A DNA stretch of 64,000 nucleotides from Neospora caninum Liverpool (GCF_000208865.1 NC_018395.1:2945920-3009919), one strand, 5' to 3'. Shown: positions 1 through 11,285, counted from the stretch's first letter. Notes: generated from the sequence alone by a model not told the origin. Program-made: numbers and translations.

Positions 1-15
1 CGACGCCCCCATGCA

Positions 16-2676
16 ATGGAGAGAGCCGCAGGCGGGTCTTCTTCTCCGTCCTCCGCGAGCCTTCTGCGCGCCCCGCCCAGGCAGCTGCGTCTCCGGGACC
101 TTCTCTCTGACTCCTCTTCGTCTTCTCTGGCGTCTCGGCAGCAGCGCGTCTCTGCGCAGCCACGGGCGTTGCCAGGCCTGGCGTCTCCGGGAGATCTGAC
201 TGCGGTCGCGGTGTCTCTCCTGGACGGGTTGTCTCGCTCGCGTTCCTCGCTCGCCGAGGCAGCTCGCGCGCTTCTTCTGCGGAGTGGGCGAGACGCGCGG
301 CTCCTGCGGTCACGTTCGTCTTCGGACGAAAGGCGAGGCGAGGGGTCGGCAGCCTCGGGGAGATCTTCGTCTCTTCCGGGTTCAGGGAGCGGCCCTTCCA
401 GCAGGCTCAGCAGTGGGGGTTCCGAGGCGGGAGAGACGGTGGGAGAAACCCGAGACGAGACAGCCTACAGCGGGTCAAACAGAGGGCAGAGGCAACCCGA
501 AGAGCCAGAGAAGGCCTCGTTCCGTGGAGCGCGAAAGCGCGAAAGAGAGACGGGGAGACAACAGACCGAAGATGAAGGAGAAGAGGGAAGCGAAGGGCGG
601 TCGGGTGTCGAGGTCGCCGTGGAGAGAAACGTGAAGGAGCGAGTTCGCTCTTTTCCCCGGACGATTCGAGAGGCGCCGGCTTCGGCCTTCGACCTCCCGG
701 CCTCTCTTTCTTCTCTTTTGACTTCCCTGCAAGGTCGGCTCTCCGCGAGTCCAACAAACAGAGTCAGAAAGACAGAGGCGGGAGCTCGAGACGCGAATCG
801 ACCCAGGCAAGCCGACGCGCGTGGCGGTGACGAAAGAGCAGAAGAACAAGAAGAAGAAGAAGAAGGAAGGGAAGAAGAAAGAGCAGAGGGGCGTCCTTTG
901 GTCGCCGGCCGTCAGTTCGGGAAGGGGTCTGAGCCAGAGGAGCCTAGGCCCGGCGAGAGGAAGAGAGATCATCCTTTCTTCTTCTCCTTGATGTCTCCTC
1001 CCTCTTCTCTCGTAGACCAGGAGGACAGAGGGCAGTCATCGTTTTCTTCTTCTCCCGCGTCTCCGTCTTCAGTTTCGTCGCTTTTCCGCGCACAGCCGCC
1101 TGCGTTCCGAACAGTCAGAGAAACACATCCGTCTCTCGCCGAAAACCGAGATAAAGTGCATGCAGGCGCTGGGAGCCCGGCCGTCAGCAGGTCGCCCGCG
1201 CCTGCGTCAGAATTGAAGGGCGCGGAACTCACCGAGAAACTCCGGCGCATCGTCGAACGTGCAGCGCATGCAAGTCTCCAGAGACAAGAGGCAGAAGATG
1301 AGATACAAGGGGAAGAGGAAATAGGAGAGGACGAAGACACAGAAGAGGCAGACGGTACAACAGAAGAGGAAAGGGTGCAAAGAGGCCATGAGAGGGAAGA
1401 CGCACCGCGTCAGCCATCCAGGACACCGTGGGAGGGAGACCGAGAGGGGGGCGCACTGGGCGCGCTTCCTTGCCCTCTGGAGTCGTCGACTCTCTCCTCG
1501 ACTTTGCTTCTTTCCGAGCTCGCTCCTCTGCTAGAGGAAGAGGCAGGCGAATTTGTCGGGGCACACGTGCCGGCGCCGCGCGACGCAGAGCCGGACCGTG
1601 CGTCGTGGGGGGTGGGCGAAAACGCGGAAGTGAACGACCCGCCGAGCGACCGAGGAAGAGAAAGTGCAGGCAGTCTCTCAAGTCGCACGTCTGCCTATCC
1701 GTTCCACGCGTTCCCCACTCGTGGGGCTCTGCCGCCGATCTCCGAGAGCCAGAACGAAACGAGTTCGTCTCTCTCGCCTGAGGCGCCGGGAGCCCTGGAG
1801 GCGTCGACGGATCGGCTAGCTGTCTCCACGCGGTCGGAAGTGGCCGTGGAGCTCGCGGACGACGCCGAAGAGCCAGGCGACACCGAGGCGGAGCTCCGCA
1901 AGCTGCTGGCGCGGCTCGAACGTCTTGAGGGGCTGCACAGATCGGAGGTTCTCAGCGAGGCGCCAGAGGAACGCCAGTCTCTGCTGGAAGTCCCGAAGTC
2001 TGCTTTGAATTTCGAAGCTACTCACGCGGCCGTGCAGCAAAGGCAACGCGACCGGCTCGGGCTCGCCGCGCGCACGCAGTCGCCCTCTCCACCGGTGTCA
2101 CCCCTCTCTTCGCCGCACGGGCGCGGGAGACACGCCGGAGACAGTCCAGCAACGCCGGAGACTAGTTTATCTTCTTCCGTCGGGACAGAACAGGCTTTTC
2201 GGCGAGATCCACATGCAAATCAGGAAACAGAAAGAAGAGAGGAAAGCCAGCACGGTCAGAGACGCGAAGACGAGAGAGGTACAGCTGAAGAAGACGAGGA
2301 TAGGGGTACAGAAGAAGAGGAAGAGGATCGGGGTACAGAAGAAGACGAAGAGGATCGGGGTAGAGAAGAAGACGAGAGGGTGAGGGACGCCGGAGAGGAT
2401 GACGTGGAGAGAAGCAAGAGGGAAGAGGAGTGGTTAGAGGAGATAGTAGCAGTGTCGAGGCGAAAAGCCAGGGAAGTGCTGGAGAGAGAACAGAGGGTAG
2501 AAAGACAGGGAGACGAAAACAAGGAGACAGCATCCGTCGCTAGCAGTGAAGAGTTGCTGGAGGAAGCTTGGAAGGAAGCGCGCGAGGAGACCCGAAACGC
2601 CCTTCTAGAGATCCACCGAGAAATGAAAGGCGTTGCGATTTTCGCGGGCGAGGAGAGAGAGACAGTAGGCCCTTAA
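16..2676 (+). CDS. Unknown Glu/Arg/Ser-rich protein, 3' part (partial at 5' end)
   Basis: An 886-codon open frame runs from the first bases of the window to a TAA at 2674-2676. The first ATG (16) is so close to the window edge that the true start, or an upstream exon, may lie outside. The protein is hydrophilic, without signal peptide or membrane segment. The first ~150 residues are Ser/Arg/Leu-rich. The C-terminal ~150 residues are dominated by Glu, Arg and Lys and look like charged helix or coiled coil. A more ordinary stretch around residues 615-680 (from about 1857) has Leu/Glu/Arg heptad character. An acidic decapeptide repeats three times near residues 755-790. No domain family is recognised. 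Length, frame and typical coccidian composition support real coding. Function is unknown, and there could be small unrecognised introns inside. Confidence 0.6.
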   Translation: MERAAGGSSSPSSASLLRAPPRQLRLRDLLSDSSSSSLASRQQRVSAQPRALPGLASPGDLTAVAVSLLDGLSRSRSSLAEAARALLLRSGRDARLLRSRSSSDERRGEGSAASGRSSSLPGSGSGPSSRLSSGGSEAGETVGETRDETAYSGSNRGQRQPEEPEKASFRGARKRERETGRQQTEDEGEEGSEGRSGVEVAVERNVKERVRSFPRTIREAPASAFDLPASLSSLLTSLQGRLSASPTNRVRKTEAGARDANRPRQADARGGDERAEEQEEEEEGREEERAEGRPLVAGRQFGKGSEPEEPRPGERKRDHPFFFSLMSPPSSLVDQEDRGQSSFSSSPASPSSVSSLFRAQPPAFRTVRETHPSLAENRDKVHAGAGSPAVSRSPAPASELKGAELTEKLRRIVERAAHASLQRQEAEDEIQGEEEIGEDEDTEEADGTTEEERVQRGHEREDAPRQPSRTPWEGDREGGALGALPCPLESSTLSSTLLLSELAPLLEEEAGEFVGAHVPAPRDAEPDRASWGVGENAEVNDPPSDRGRESAGSLSSRTSAYPFHAFPTRGALPPISESQNETSSSLSPEAPGALEASTDRLAVSTRSEVAVELADDAEEPGDTEAELRKLLARLERLEGLHRSEVLSEAPEERQSLLEVPKSALNFEATHAAVQQRQRDRLGLAARTQSPSPPVSPLSSPHGRGRHAGDSPATPETSLSSSVGTEQAFRRDPHANQETERREESQHGQRREDERGTAEEDEDRGTEEEEEDRGTEEDEEDRGREEDERVRDAGEDDVERSKREEEWLEEIVAVSRRKAREVLEREQRVERQGDENKETASVASSEELLEEAWKEAREETRNALLEIHREMKGVAIFAGEERETVGP
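2275..2380 (+). repeat. Coding 30-base tandem repeat
   Basis: About three imperfect copies of a ~30-base unit encode RGTEEDEEDR-like decapeptides inside the Glu-rich C-terminal part of the 16-2676 reading frame. Copies differ by codon-preserving changes and Asp/Glu swaps, so frame is kept. Such units commonly vary in number between strains. Confidence 0.75.
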
Positions 2677-4342
2677 CAAGCGACAGCCAAAAAGTGGGGG
2701 TCGTGTGAAAACGCTCGGTTTGCTGGACACCAGGCAGAAGCTGTGGAAAGTGCATCGCGCGTTTCCGTGTTGCTTTGCCGTCCAAAAGCGGCTGTTTCAG
2801 GCCGCACTCTCTGTCGTTTTCTATCACTTATGGCTTGTGAGGGTTCCCTTGTGTCGTGAAAAAAATGTTTCTCTTTTCAAACCAGATGTATCCTTTGTGC
2901 TCTTGGCGCTCCACAGTCTTGTCTTCTCAAACATTTTGAATCGAACAACGCAAACACCCGTAAATACCTACCTTCATCAAGATATGAATAAAAATATTCA
3001 CATGTATATCTATATATAGAGATATATAGATATCCATAGATATACTTTTGTATCTACAAGTATGAGCTTGGACAGAGGCGCATACGCACAGGTTGCGATG
3101 CGCAAGTGTCAACACTTAGACTGCGCGTCCGTCTTCATTTGACTGAGAAGCGTGCATCACCCTCGACACGGAGGCGTCTCCAAACAGACCGTCAACCTCG
3201 CGTCCTCTGGTTTTCGGGTGCATGGCGCCTTTCAACGTCCGAGTCTCACGCCGGCGTTTGCGGAAAGCCACTCAACACCCGACAATCCACACGCGCTCAC
3301 CACGCGGTTTCGTGCCTTGCATGCATGAAGAAAAGTTCAGTCGCCAGGAGAGCAAGCGCGAGTTTTTTCCAGACTCTGTCTCTCGCTGCGCCACCCGACG
3401 TCCGGCGGAGGCGGCGCCTGGTCGCCTCGCAACGGTTTCCTGCAGACGAAAACAGTGCATGCAGCGGCGTGAGGATGCGTCCAGTATCCCGGTTTCCTCC
3501 CCTCGCCTCAGAACTGTGAAGACAAAGAGAGAAGGCGAGGGTCTCCTCGCCGAGTCAGACGAAAAGGCAGTTTGTCTTTTCGAGCCCAAAACGCAAGAAC
3601 CTATGTTGAAAAGATAGACGATTTCGCCGGGGAAAGAGTCAGGAGAAGGCGCGCCGGACCCGCGGGTTCACCTGCGGGGGGTGCGTGCATCTGAAAGGGC
3701 CCGTGGACCGCCTCTCTAGTATCAGGCCGCAGCGCGAGAGACATTTGGGAGACTCCAATCGGACCTAGATCTCTCCTCGTGCTTATCACACCCTTTGATA
3801 CTCTTTCGCCCTGCCAAGGTGAGAGGTGCGAGAGATGCGGAAGGCCATCCATGCAGCGGGGGGTCGAACGCCGCGCGATGTCAGAGAGAGGAACGCAAAC
3901 TGTTAAACTTGGGCGCTGCTTCTCTGGCCGTGGAGCGGCACGTGATGCGTTTGTCAAACGGCGGTGTTTTGGAAAAGGGTTGAGCGACAACGAAACACAG
4001 AGCGCCAAACGTGAGGCAACCGGTGGCTGTCTTCAGTGCCGCGTTTTCTCTCTGGCTTTCAACTCCACCAACGCTCTCTCAACTCCACCAAGGTTCAACT
4101 CTGGGGAACACCTTTTCCAGCTGTCGCGTGCTGGATCTATCCTCTTTCGACGGCTCTCTGCTCGTCCTCTCTTTTTCACTCTCCCTCTCCACTTCTCGCG
4201 GTCACTCTGACTTTCCCGAGCTGACGTCTGTTTGTTTCGCATTCTTCCGGTCCTCTTTCTTCTTCCCTTTCTCTTCCCTGTCTTTCCCCTTTCGCACACG
4301 TCGTTCCATCCGTTTCTCTGTCCTTTCTCTTTGCATCGTTCT
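2677..4342. other. Intergenic region, convergent gene ends
   Basis: This region lies between the TAA of the upstream (+) gene and the stop of the (-) cold-shock-domain gene, so it should hold two 3' UTRs and transcript ends. A degenerate TA/TATC-rich tract lies at about 2985-3050. Pyrimidine-rich sequence (CTCT, TTCT) fills 4040-4340. Open frames here are short, lack domain content and look random. No RNA gene was seen. Confidence 0.5.
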
Positions 4343-5969
4343 CTACGTTCTTCTCCAAGCGTCTCCCTCCCTGTCTTCGTCAAATGCAACGTGAATGGCT
4401 CTCGGCGCGTTGTGCAGAGAATCCCAGACGGTCTCAAAAGTGACAACTTGCCCCGGTTTTAGCAGCGCGCGCTTCGCGTTCCACGTTGCGCCCTGCGCCG
4501 CCGCCGCGGACGCCCGTCTCGCCTTCCTGCGGCCAGCAGGCGAGAACAAAGAAGAAGGAGAGGATGAGGGAGAAGAAGAAGAAGAAGAGGATGAGGGAGA
4601 AGAAGAAGAAGGCGCACAGTCGTCGCGGTGAAGAAAGATGTGTGGACCGCCGTCGTCGGGAGCTAGGAAAGAATCAGAAAAGGCAAACGAGAGAAAAAGC
4701 GCAAATGAATTTCCCACGGGCACGCGAGACCATCACGCTCCGCTTCTTGAAGAACTGACAGACTGCATCTTTTTTTCACAGTGTGGCGGTCCGCACACAA
4801 AACACACAAAGACTGTAAAGGTCGACAGAGGCCCCACAAGAAAACACGAAAACGCTCGATATCTTGCTCGCATGTGCGCACAAGGGGAGAACCTGCGCGC
4901 AAGACGCAACGCAGGCGTCTGTTCTTTTTTATCCGCCTCTCTTTTCGGCCCACCCCGGCTCGCTCGCGTAGTGCGTTAAAGCCGGGTGCGTTTCTTTGCT
5001 CTTAACAGTGAACGAAGGGTCAGTTTTTTTCAATTCGTGCCGGCAGGTTCTTTCGCGAACGCGGGAAACAACGAGACACAAACGTACAGGAAGAGAGAGG
5101 GGAGGCGCAACGCGCGTTTCCTCCTTCATCTCACCGATGAACCCGCAAATGCGGTGGTGATGGACTTTGACGATAGTGCCACGCGATCGACCAGAGCTTC
5201 CCGGCGCAGAGAACCCGTGTTCGCTCGCGTTTTCGTGTGCCACTCTCGGCCACATTCCTTGCAGTTTCTGCGCCTCGATGTCGCCTTCTCCCCAGTCTCC
5301 TGGAGTGTATCCGTCTCCCCTTCCCCGAGCGGCGAACGCCTCCTTTCTCCGTGCGCCTCGCGGTCTCTCTGTATCTCCAAACACGGCATTCCAAGACGAA
5401 GAAGAAGAGGAGGAAGTGCAGGGAAGTGAAGCGTCGTCAATGGGAGTGATCGATGTCAGCCCCAGGGAAGAGGAGAAAGGCGGGGACGGACGGTTGGTGG
5501 TTTCTGGCGTCTCCAATGTGACGGAAACGCTGTGGAGCCTTTGAGTCTTCCACATTTCCCGCAGTCGCTTTGCAACAACTTCTCGACTTTCCTGTGAAGG
5601 AACAAACTCAGATGAAGCGGAAGAAGTACAGGAGGAAGAAGTGGAAGAAGAGGAAGACGATTCCGAGGAACGAACTCTCGAAGACAGAAAGGACGAAAAG
5701 AAAGACCTCGAGGTGTAGAGAGATGGCGAATGTGGAGGAGAGCGAGAAGGCAAGGCGTGTTGAGGCTGAAGTGAACAGGAACACAGCGCAGCTTTGGCGG
5801 CAGGCAGAAACGTACAGGGAGGGTCTGGTGGCTTTCGATTCGATCGTCTAGCCTGGCGGCGGAAAGAAGACGCAGGGAGCAGCCGAGAGGAAAGAGGAGA
5901 AAGCAGCAAAGGGAGAGAAGGACCAACATCGCGAGGAAGAGGACCTCGCGTGACGCGCAGGAGCTCCAT
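4343..5969 (-). CDS. Cold-shock (CSD) domain RNA-binding protein, two exons
   Basis: Exons on the complement are 5969-5135 and 4662-4343, giving 384 residues. The donor at 5135/5134 splits a codon after one base; the acceptor after TAG at 4663 completes it as Ala. The join reads GTIVKVHHHRICGFI then APDDGGPHIFLHRDD, a classic cold-shock domain: RNP1-like RICGFI (about 273-278) and RNP2 IFLH (287-290). The last strands (344-384, GQVVTFETV) follow after a Ser/Pro-rich insertion of ~30 residues. The first ~260 residues are a Ser-rich extension with no other domain seen. CSD proteins bind single-stranded RNA or DNA and act in mRNA stability and translation; a role here is inferred. The start ATG at 5969 has A at -3, and no better upstream start was found, though an upstream exon is not excluded. 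Confidence 0.85.
4548..4612 (-). repeat. Ser-codon microsatellite inside the cold-shock domain
   Basis: A (GAA/GAG)n-type purine run on the + strand reads as TCT/TCC Ser codons, with a few Pro, on the coding strand. It forms the loop between RNP2 and the C-terminal strands of the CSD protein. Confidence 0.8.
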
Positions 5970-8900
5970 ACTGGAGGGTCAACTGGAAAGCTGAGATGCG
6001 CGAGGAAGAACGCGGCGGAGAGTCTGGAAAAGGAACCAGACGCTCCTAGAGAGAAGAACGACAAAGATAAAGAAGGGAGGGGAGACACGGAAGAGGGTGA
6101 GAGGAAAGAGAGAAAAGGCGCAGACGCCTGACCCGACCCCCTGCCGCTCAAGTGAAGGCCGAGAGCTGCCAGCGACTCCACTTTGAGAGGAAGTTTGTCC
6201 AGCCGGGAAAAAAAGGGGAAAGATTCAGATCACAGTGAAGCAGGGAACCAAAGATAAAATCAAAGAGGAGCCGATATCTCAAAAGTCGCGCTGCAGAACG
6301 TGAAAAGAATGAGGCAGGAACTCCACAACAAGGCCCAGACCTGCTGCATGCAAAAAACTGTGCATGCGCAGCACCGTTCCGTATACACATATTTGTAGAC
6401 AGATTCTGTTAAAAGGGATGCATATATATAAGTATATATGTACGTGTATGTGTTCCAGAACTGTAGGTCTTTTCCATGGATTTTCTTATGTCTTTTGGAC
6501 AATCGGTAAAATGTAAAGTTGACAATCTCCACTGGAGCTCGGGCCTCCCTCGGGTTGGTGTGCAAGAACACGCGGCATGCGTTGCTGTAAGAGGGATGCA
6601 GACGAGCGAAAACAAGGACAGGAATGAACCGGAGAGGCGATTTCTGACTGTTGGGACTTCCGCCGTCTGGTGTCCTTTTTGTCGAAACGAAATCGGTCTT
6701 CTTTTGTCCACGGAAAACGCTTTGGCGCGACTCACGGTGGAGGTCTGTCCCGCGCTTGTGTCGGACAGCAAAGGCCCGCGCGAGCTCTGCGCATTTCCTT
6801 CTACCACTCTCTTTTCTCGTCTTTCAAGGAACGAACTGCGTTGAAGGCTGTGTTCTCATTTTCTGGCGTGTATAGGCGCCCTGTGTGTACGGCGTAGCTT
6901 TGCATTCTTTTCCGTGAGGAGCGAGGCCAGCGTGTCTCGGGCACAGGCACGTGAATCTCACAAATGGCAGCCGACAACAACCACGCTGTATGTCTTGGAC
7001 TGAAGCAACGCAAAAATGCTCAGTCTTTTTATGATTTTCTTGGCGATTCCTTCACAGCATTCTTTAGAGGCAGACGATCTCCGGAACAGGCAACGCACAC
7101 AAACACCCGCAAGCACCCTACCCGGCATATACTCCTCCGTTTTTGAGTGTTTCCGCACCCTGTCCAGATCCGTTCCTGCCTTTTATCCACCGCTTAGAGT
7201 ATCCTAGAAGGTCGATCTGCGCAAAGCTGGCACCACGGTGCAACGCACATTTTCCCAACTCCGTCTCGGGTTCAGTGAGAATCTCCCTGCTCCCGCGAGG
7301 CTGTGTTGGTTCAAAGCCGAGGGCGAGAAAACTGGAGCTTTTTTTCTTGCTCGTGATTTTTTTGACGCACGAACAAGAGACGCTCTCTCTCTATCTCTCG
7401 GGGCTCGACCAAGAACATTCTCCACAGCTATGCGCCCCTAAATCGGAACGAAAAGTACCACTTTGTGTGACAGTTTGAATCGCGCACACTGCAGCGACAC
7501 ACGATCCTTCGGTAACGCGGGGCATCCGCGCAGCAAAGACGACAGCAACGAAAGCCTCGAATCAGCGACTGGATGGAACGGGCAAGCGGGCGTGTGGCGA
7601 CGCAACGCTCCTCTGTCGCCCAGAAGTCGCACAAACAACGCGGGGCGTCGTGTAGAGCGCAGATTGCAGAATTTCCAGAGGGAACTCCGGCGGCACAGGT
7701 GCTTCACGAGACAAGGCAGAGAAACCACACTGGTGGAACAAGCCCTGTGGGCCCACGCTGCCTTTGCGTCGCCTCCACTCAGCGACACGTCTCCACCTTG
7801 TTTCATTCGGAACAAAGGAGTCATCGGCTACTGGGGCGAAGCCACCTTGAAAGCTCAGAGAGATTAACTTTCAGAATATCGCAAGAGAAAGGTGATTTCT
7901 GCGCTTTAAACCACCACCTGTATCGTGTGCAAGGATGGGAGCTTGCCTGCTGATGGCGTACGTGTTTCTTTGGCTACCGCCTTTGCTCCCCAACACACAA
8001 TTTCGGATCTCCCTCTTTCTTTATCTTCAATCGAATTGCGTGAGGCGACAGGCAGTTCCTCGCATGCCCCCTGGTATGGGAGGCGCCGCTCGGGGATTTC
8101 CGGGTGGATGACAAGCGGAAACAGTCTGTGCATCTACTTTTTCAAATATATGTGACTCGGCGTGTGTGGAGACAACGGCAGTCGCGCTGAAGTTGAAAGC
8201 CGCCGCAGCTGGAGACGCCACGGATCTCAGTGAGGCCGTCTGTGTAGCACCACCCCACTGGACTGCCTAAGACAGCTAGAAGTGTTGGATTTCAATATCC
8301 TACCGGTCCTCAGGTTTGCTTGGAAAATGTCCTTAACACTGTGGGTTGTCGCTGGGCTTCACCGTGGTTCACTCAGCTCGTAGGCAACGTTTTGCCGAGC
8401 CGCTCCACAGGTGTCTGGGTGTACCGTGTGCCACGCAGTTTCTTTGTTCTTTCCACCGTCTTTCCTCGTGGCGTTGCCCCGTGGTCTCTCGCGCGTTTTT
8501 TCTGTCTACCTCTAAAGACTCTTTGCTGTTCTTCTACAGATCGACGAGGGGACCTAAACCGCATTTCGTTCACCACTGACGACGAACGAAAACAGAGGCC
8601 CCGTCCGGTGGCGAGTGTCGCCCTTTGGACCCAGTCGCGTTTTTTTCTCCAGCGACTCCGCTGTGTTCTCTCTGCTTCGATTCCCTTACACGGACGCGCA
8701 GTGGTACTGTGTGTGAGGAATGCGCAAACCCGTTTACAACTTTAAATTTGCATCCCGTCGAAGCAGTCCGACCACAATGATCCACGTGGCCTTCCAACGG
8801 TGTGTGTGCACAACCATAGGCTACACGGCCGCCCGCCAGTCCGAATCCGTTGAACAAAACGGCGCACGCCGCAAACCGTTTCTGCCACATCTCTTTCGCG

Positions 8901-9167
8901 AACAAAAGTTCTCTATCTGGTCGCCTTGCTTGGTGCCTTTCTTCCTTCTCTCCCCCCTCACTCTGCTTCTTCGTCAGGCCTGTGAGGGGATCTCTCACGT
9001 CTTCTGCTTGTCCCCTTTGTCTCCTCCGTTACGCCTGTTGTGTATGTGCATCTGTCTTCTTCCGTTTCCGCTTCTCCCCACGCTCTGTGTGTTTGCGTCT
9101 TTTCGCAGGCTCGCTTGCTGTGTTTTTCACTTTCTTCTCCAGCGTCTCGCCTCTCCCTTTTCCATGC
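5970..9167. other. Intergenic region 5' of the CSD gene and 3' of the CobW gene
   Basis: This 3.2 kb region separates two genes that both run on the (-) strand. The part next to 5970 must hold the cold-shock gene's promoter and 5' UTR, and the part next to 9167 the 3' UTR of the CobW gene. A short TA tract lies at 6421-6440. The many short open frames on both strands (for example around 6476-6844 and 7463-7953) show no motif or domain and look random. No RNA gene was seen. Confidence 0.45.
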
Positions 9168-11285
9168 TCACGCACCCATCCGGTCTTCGAGGCACTCCTC
9201 GAGCCGCTCTCGAAGCCACGCCGAGTCAAGACCCGTCCCCACAAAGAGAAACCGGCTCTCGACGATTTCCCGACCCTCCGCCCTGTCGCCGCCTCCTTGG
9301 CTCGCGGTGTCTCCCTCCAAAACCGCGGCGGTTTGCACTTCGTCTCCTCCCGCCGCGTCCGCAGCGGCGAGACTGTGCCCCGGGCAGGCGCACGCGCCTG
9401 CGTGGTCGTGGCAATGGTTCCCGAGCCCCGTCGTTCGATGTCTCCGGTGGTTCATGCTCGTGAGGCACTTCGGGTCCACCACGGGGTTAATTTCAAACAC
9501 ACGGCCCACACCCTGCAGCTCAAACACCCCCCACGTTGATGCAAACCCGGCCCCCGCCCCGCGAGCTCCCGTTTTCTCTGTCCCCACAGTCTCCGTGTCG
9601 CCCACCGCCAGCTCGCCCCTCTGCGGAGCGCCGTCCTCGGCCCAGGCCGCGAAAAGAGCCTTGCACCGAAAGACAACCGGGAGCGGACGCTCAGCTTCAC
9701 CGGAGCCGTCCGAGGGCGAGGCTCCAGCCGGTGCGTCGGTGGGAAGGCGAGCCTTTTTCGCAAGCTCTTCGCGCCAAAGCAACTCGCTGAGAAGCCGCTC
9801 AAGACGCGACACAGACAAGAGAGCGTATGTCTTGTTCGCGTGCCTAGCCGCAGAGCTGCCAGGTGTTCCGCTCGTCTCGGCCTGTGCAGCCCCGCCAGGA
9901 AGCGAAGGCATCTCCGCCGTCAGCGCAATACAGTGGCTCTGGATGCCCCACGGATTCGCAGGCCCTCTGCACGCGGCTCGGGCCTCACCTTCTTTCTGGT
10001 CTCTCTGGTCGCTTCCCTCCGCGGTTTCGGCGCCGCACGCAGCCTCTCTCCGGCGCATCTGCCGCGAGGCCGCGCCCGTCTCGTACGCCCTCTGAAACAA
10101 GAAGTCAGTCACCTGGAGATCTGGGCCGTTGTCCTGCAGTTTCGTGTGCGCCTTCAGATTCGCAGCCGAGAGCGACGCGATTGGATTCAGCGCCTTCAAC
10201 ATTCGCACCGCGGTCTCGAGTTGGCCGCTCGACGCAACGTCTCTCTTTGTCACGATGAGTTTGTCAGCGCAAACCACCTGCTGCATCCATAAGTCGCGGA
10301 AGAAGGACGCGTCGGCAAAGCCTGAGGGCGGCGCGCCAGGCGGCGCCTCGCGGGGGGGATAAGAGGCGCGTTCTGGCCAAAGCAGCGGAGAGGTGTTCTC
10401 GCCCGAGCTGCGTTCGTCGATCCCCGGCACATTCGTCGGGTCGATTAAAGTGACCAGGCCGTCCAGATGTATTTGGTCCTGCAGCGGCTCGTCGATCCAA
10501 AAGGCCTCGACGAGCTGCTGGGGTGTCGCCACACCGCTCGCTTCGACGACAATGTAGTCAAAAGTGTTCGGGTACTTGGCCAGCAGCGACTCGAGCGTGC
10601 GAATTAACTCGTCTTTTATGCTGCAACAAATGCACCCGTTCGGCAACTGATACACTGTCTCCGGCAGCAGAGACTCGTCCGCTGCTGCAGTCGGCTCGGC
10701 CGTTTCGCGTGTCGCCTCCCCTGGCGAAGCGCCTGCGGGGTTCGACGCCGAAGCCGAACCTAGCGCCTGCGGGCCTTCCAAGGCCACGCGCAACGGCGCC
10801 TCGACTCCGCCCTCCACTGAAAACTCATTCTGAACCGCGAGAATGCGGAGACTGTGTGGAATGGACCCTGAGAGCAGGGAACGGAGAAGAGTCGTCTTGC
10901 CAGCACCCAAAAGCCCTGACACAATTGTCACCGGTACAGAAGAAGCAGAAGAGGAAGAAGAACAGGAAGAAGAAGAGGAAGAAGAAGAGGAAGAAGTGGA
11001 GGAAGAAGTGGAGGAAGAAGAAGAGGAAGAAGTGGAGGAAGAAGTGGAGGAAGAAGAGGAAGTGGAGGAAGAGGAAGAAGTGGAGGAAGAGGAAGAAGTG
11101 GAGGAAGAGGAAGAAGTAGAGGGAGGGGAAGAGGCCGACGGACAGGGCGACGGAACACGGAGGAGACGGGGTGGCGTGGCATCATCTTCATCCGATGACG
11201 TACAGGGGGCGGACGATGGCGTCAGTTGTCCCTTTTCTCTCGTCCGCGCTCCCTCCCATTGGGGTCCTTTTCCTCGGGTGTCCAT
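9168..11285 (-). CDS. CobW/COG0523 family zinc-type GTPase metallochaperone, intronless
   Basis: One 705-codon exon. Key motifs in order: Walker A GLLGAGKT (124-131), the metal-binding CxCC box NGCICC (216-221), an EASG switch-like motif (248-251), and the base-recognition motif TKRD (346-349). A C-terminal CobW_C region ends with FVGTGLDSAWLRERL (from about 681). These define the COG0523 P-loop GTPases (CobW, YjiA, ZNG1), which deliver metal, often zinc, to client enzymes. Lineage-specific additions are a Ser run at about residues 56-116, a spacer between Walker A and CxCC (about 170-205), a Pro/Gly-rich insert (about 291-325), and a His/Cys-rich stretch in the C-terminal half (HRRHRTTGLGNHCHDHAG and following) that could bind metal. 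The start ATG at 11285 has A at -3. No targeting signal is evident. The client is unknown. Confidence 0.92.
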   Translation of the reverse strand: MDTRGKGPQWEGARTREKGQLTPSSAPCTSSDEDDATPPRLLRVPSPCPSASSPPSTSSSSSTSSSSSTSSSSSTSSSSSTSSSTSSSSSSSTSSSTSSSSSSSSSSCSSSSSASSVPVTIVSGLLGAGKTTLLRSLLSGSIPHSLRILAVQNEFSVEGGVEAPLRVALEGPQALGSASASNPAGASPGEATRETAEPTAAADESLLPETVYQLPNGCICCSIKDELIRTLESLLAKYPNTFDYIVVEASGVATPQQLVEAFWIDEPLQDQIHLDGLVTLIDPTNVPGIDERSSGENTSPLLWPERASYPPREAPPGAPPSGFADASFFRDLWMQQVVCADKLIVTKRDVASSGQLETAVRMLKALNPIASLSAANLKAHTKLQDNGPDLQVTDFLFQRAYETGAASRQMRRREAACGAETAEGSDQRDQKEGEARAACRGPANPWGIQSHCIALTAEMPSLPGGAAQAETSGTPGSSAARHANKTYALLSVSRLERLLSELLWREELAKKARLPTDAPAGASPSDGSGEAERPLPVVFRCKALFAAWAEDGAPQRGELAVGDTETVGTEKTGARGAGAGFASTWGVFELQGVGRVFEINPVVDPKCLTSMNHRRHRTTGLGNHCHDHAGACACPGHSLAAADAAGGDEVQTAAVLEGDTASQGGGDRAEGREIVESRFLFVGTGLDSAWLRERLEECLEDRMGA
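10928..11127 (-). repeat. Poly-Ser coding microsatellite in the CobW gene
   Basis: A purine-rich (GAA/GAG/GTG)n run on the + strand encodes about 60 residues of Ser with regularly spaced Thr just upstream of the Walker A motif. It is in frame throughout and is likely length-polymorphic. Confidence 0.85.
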
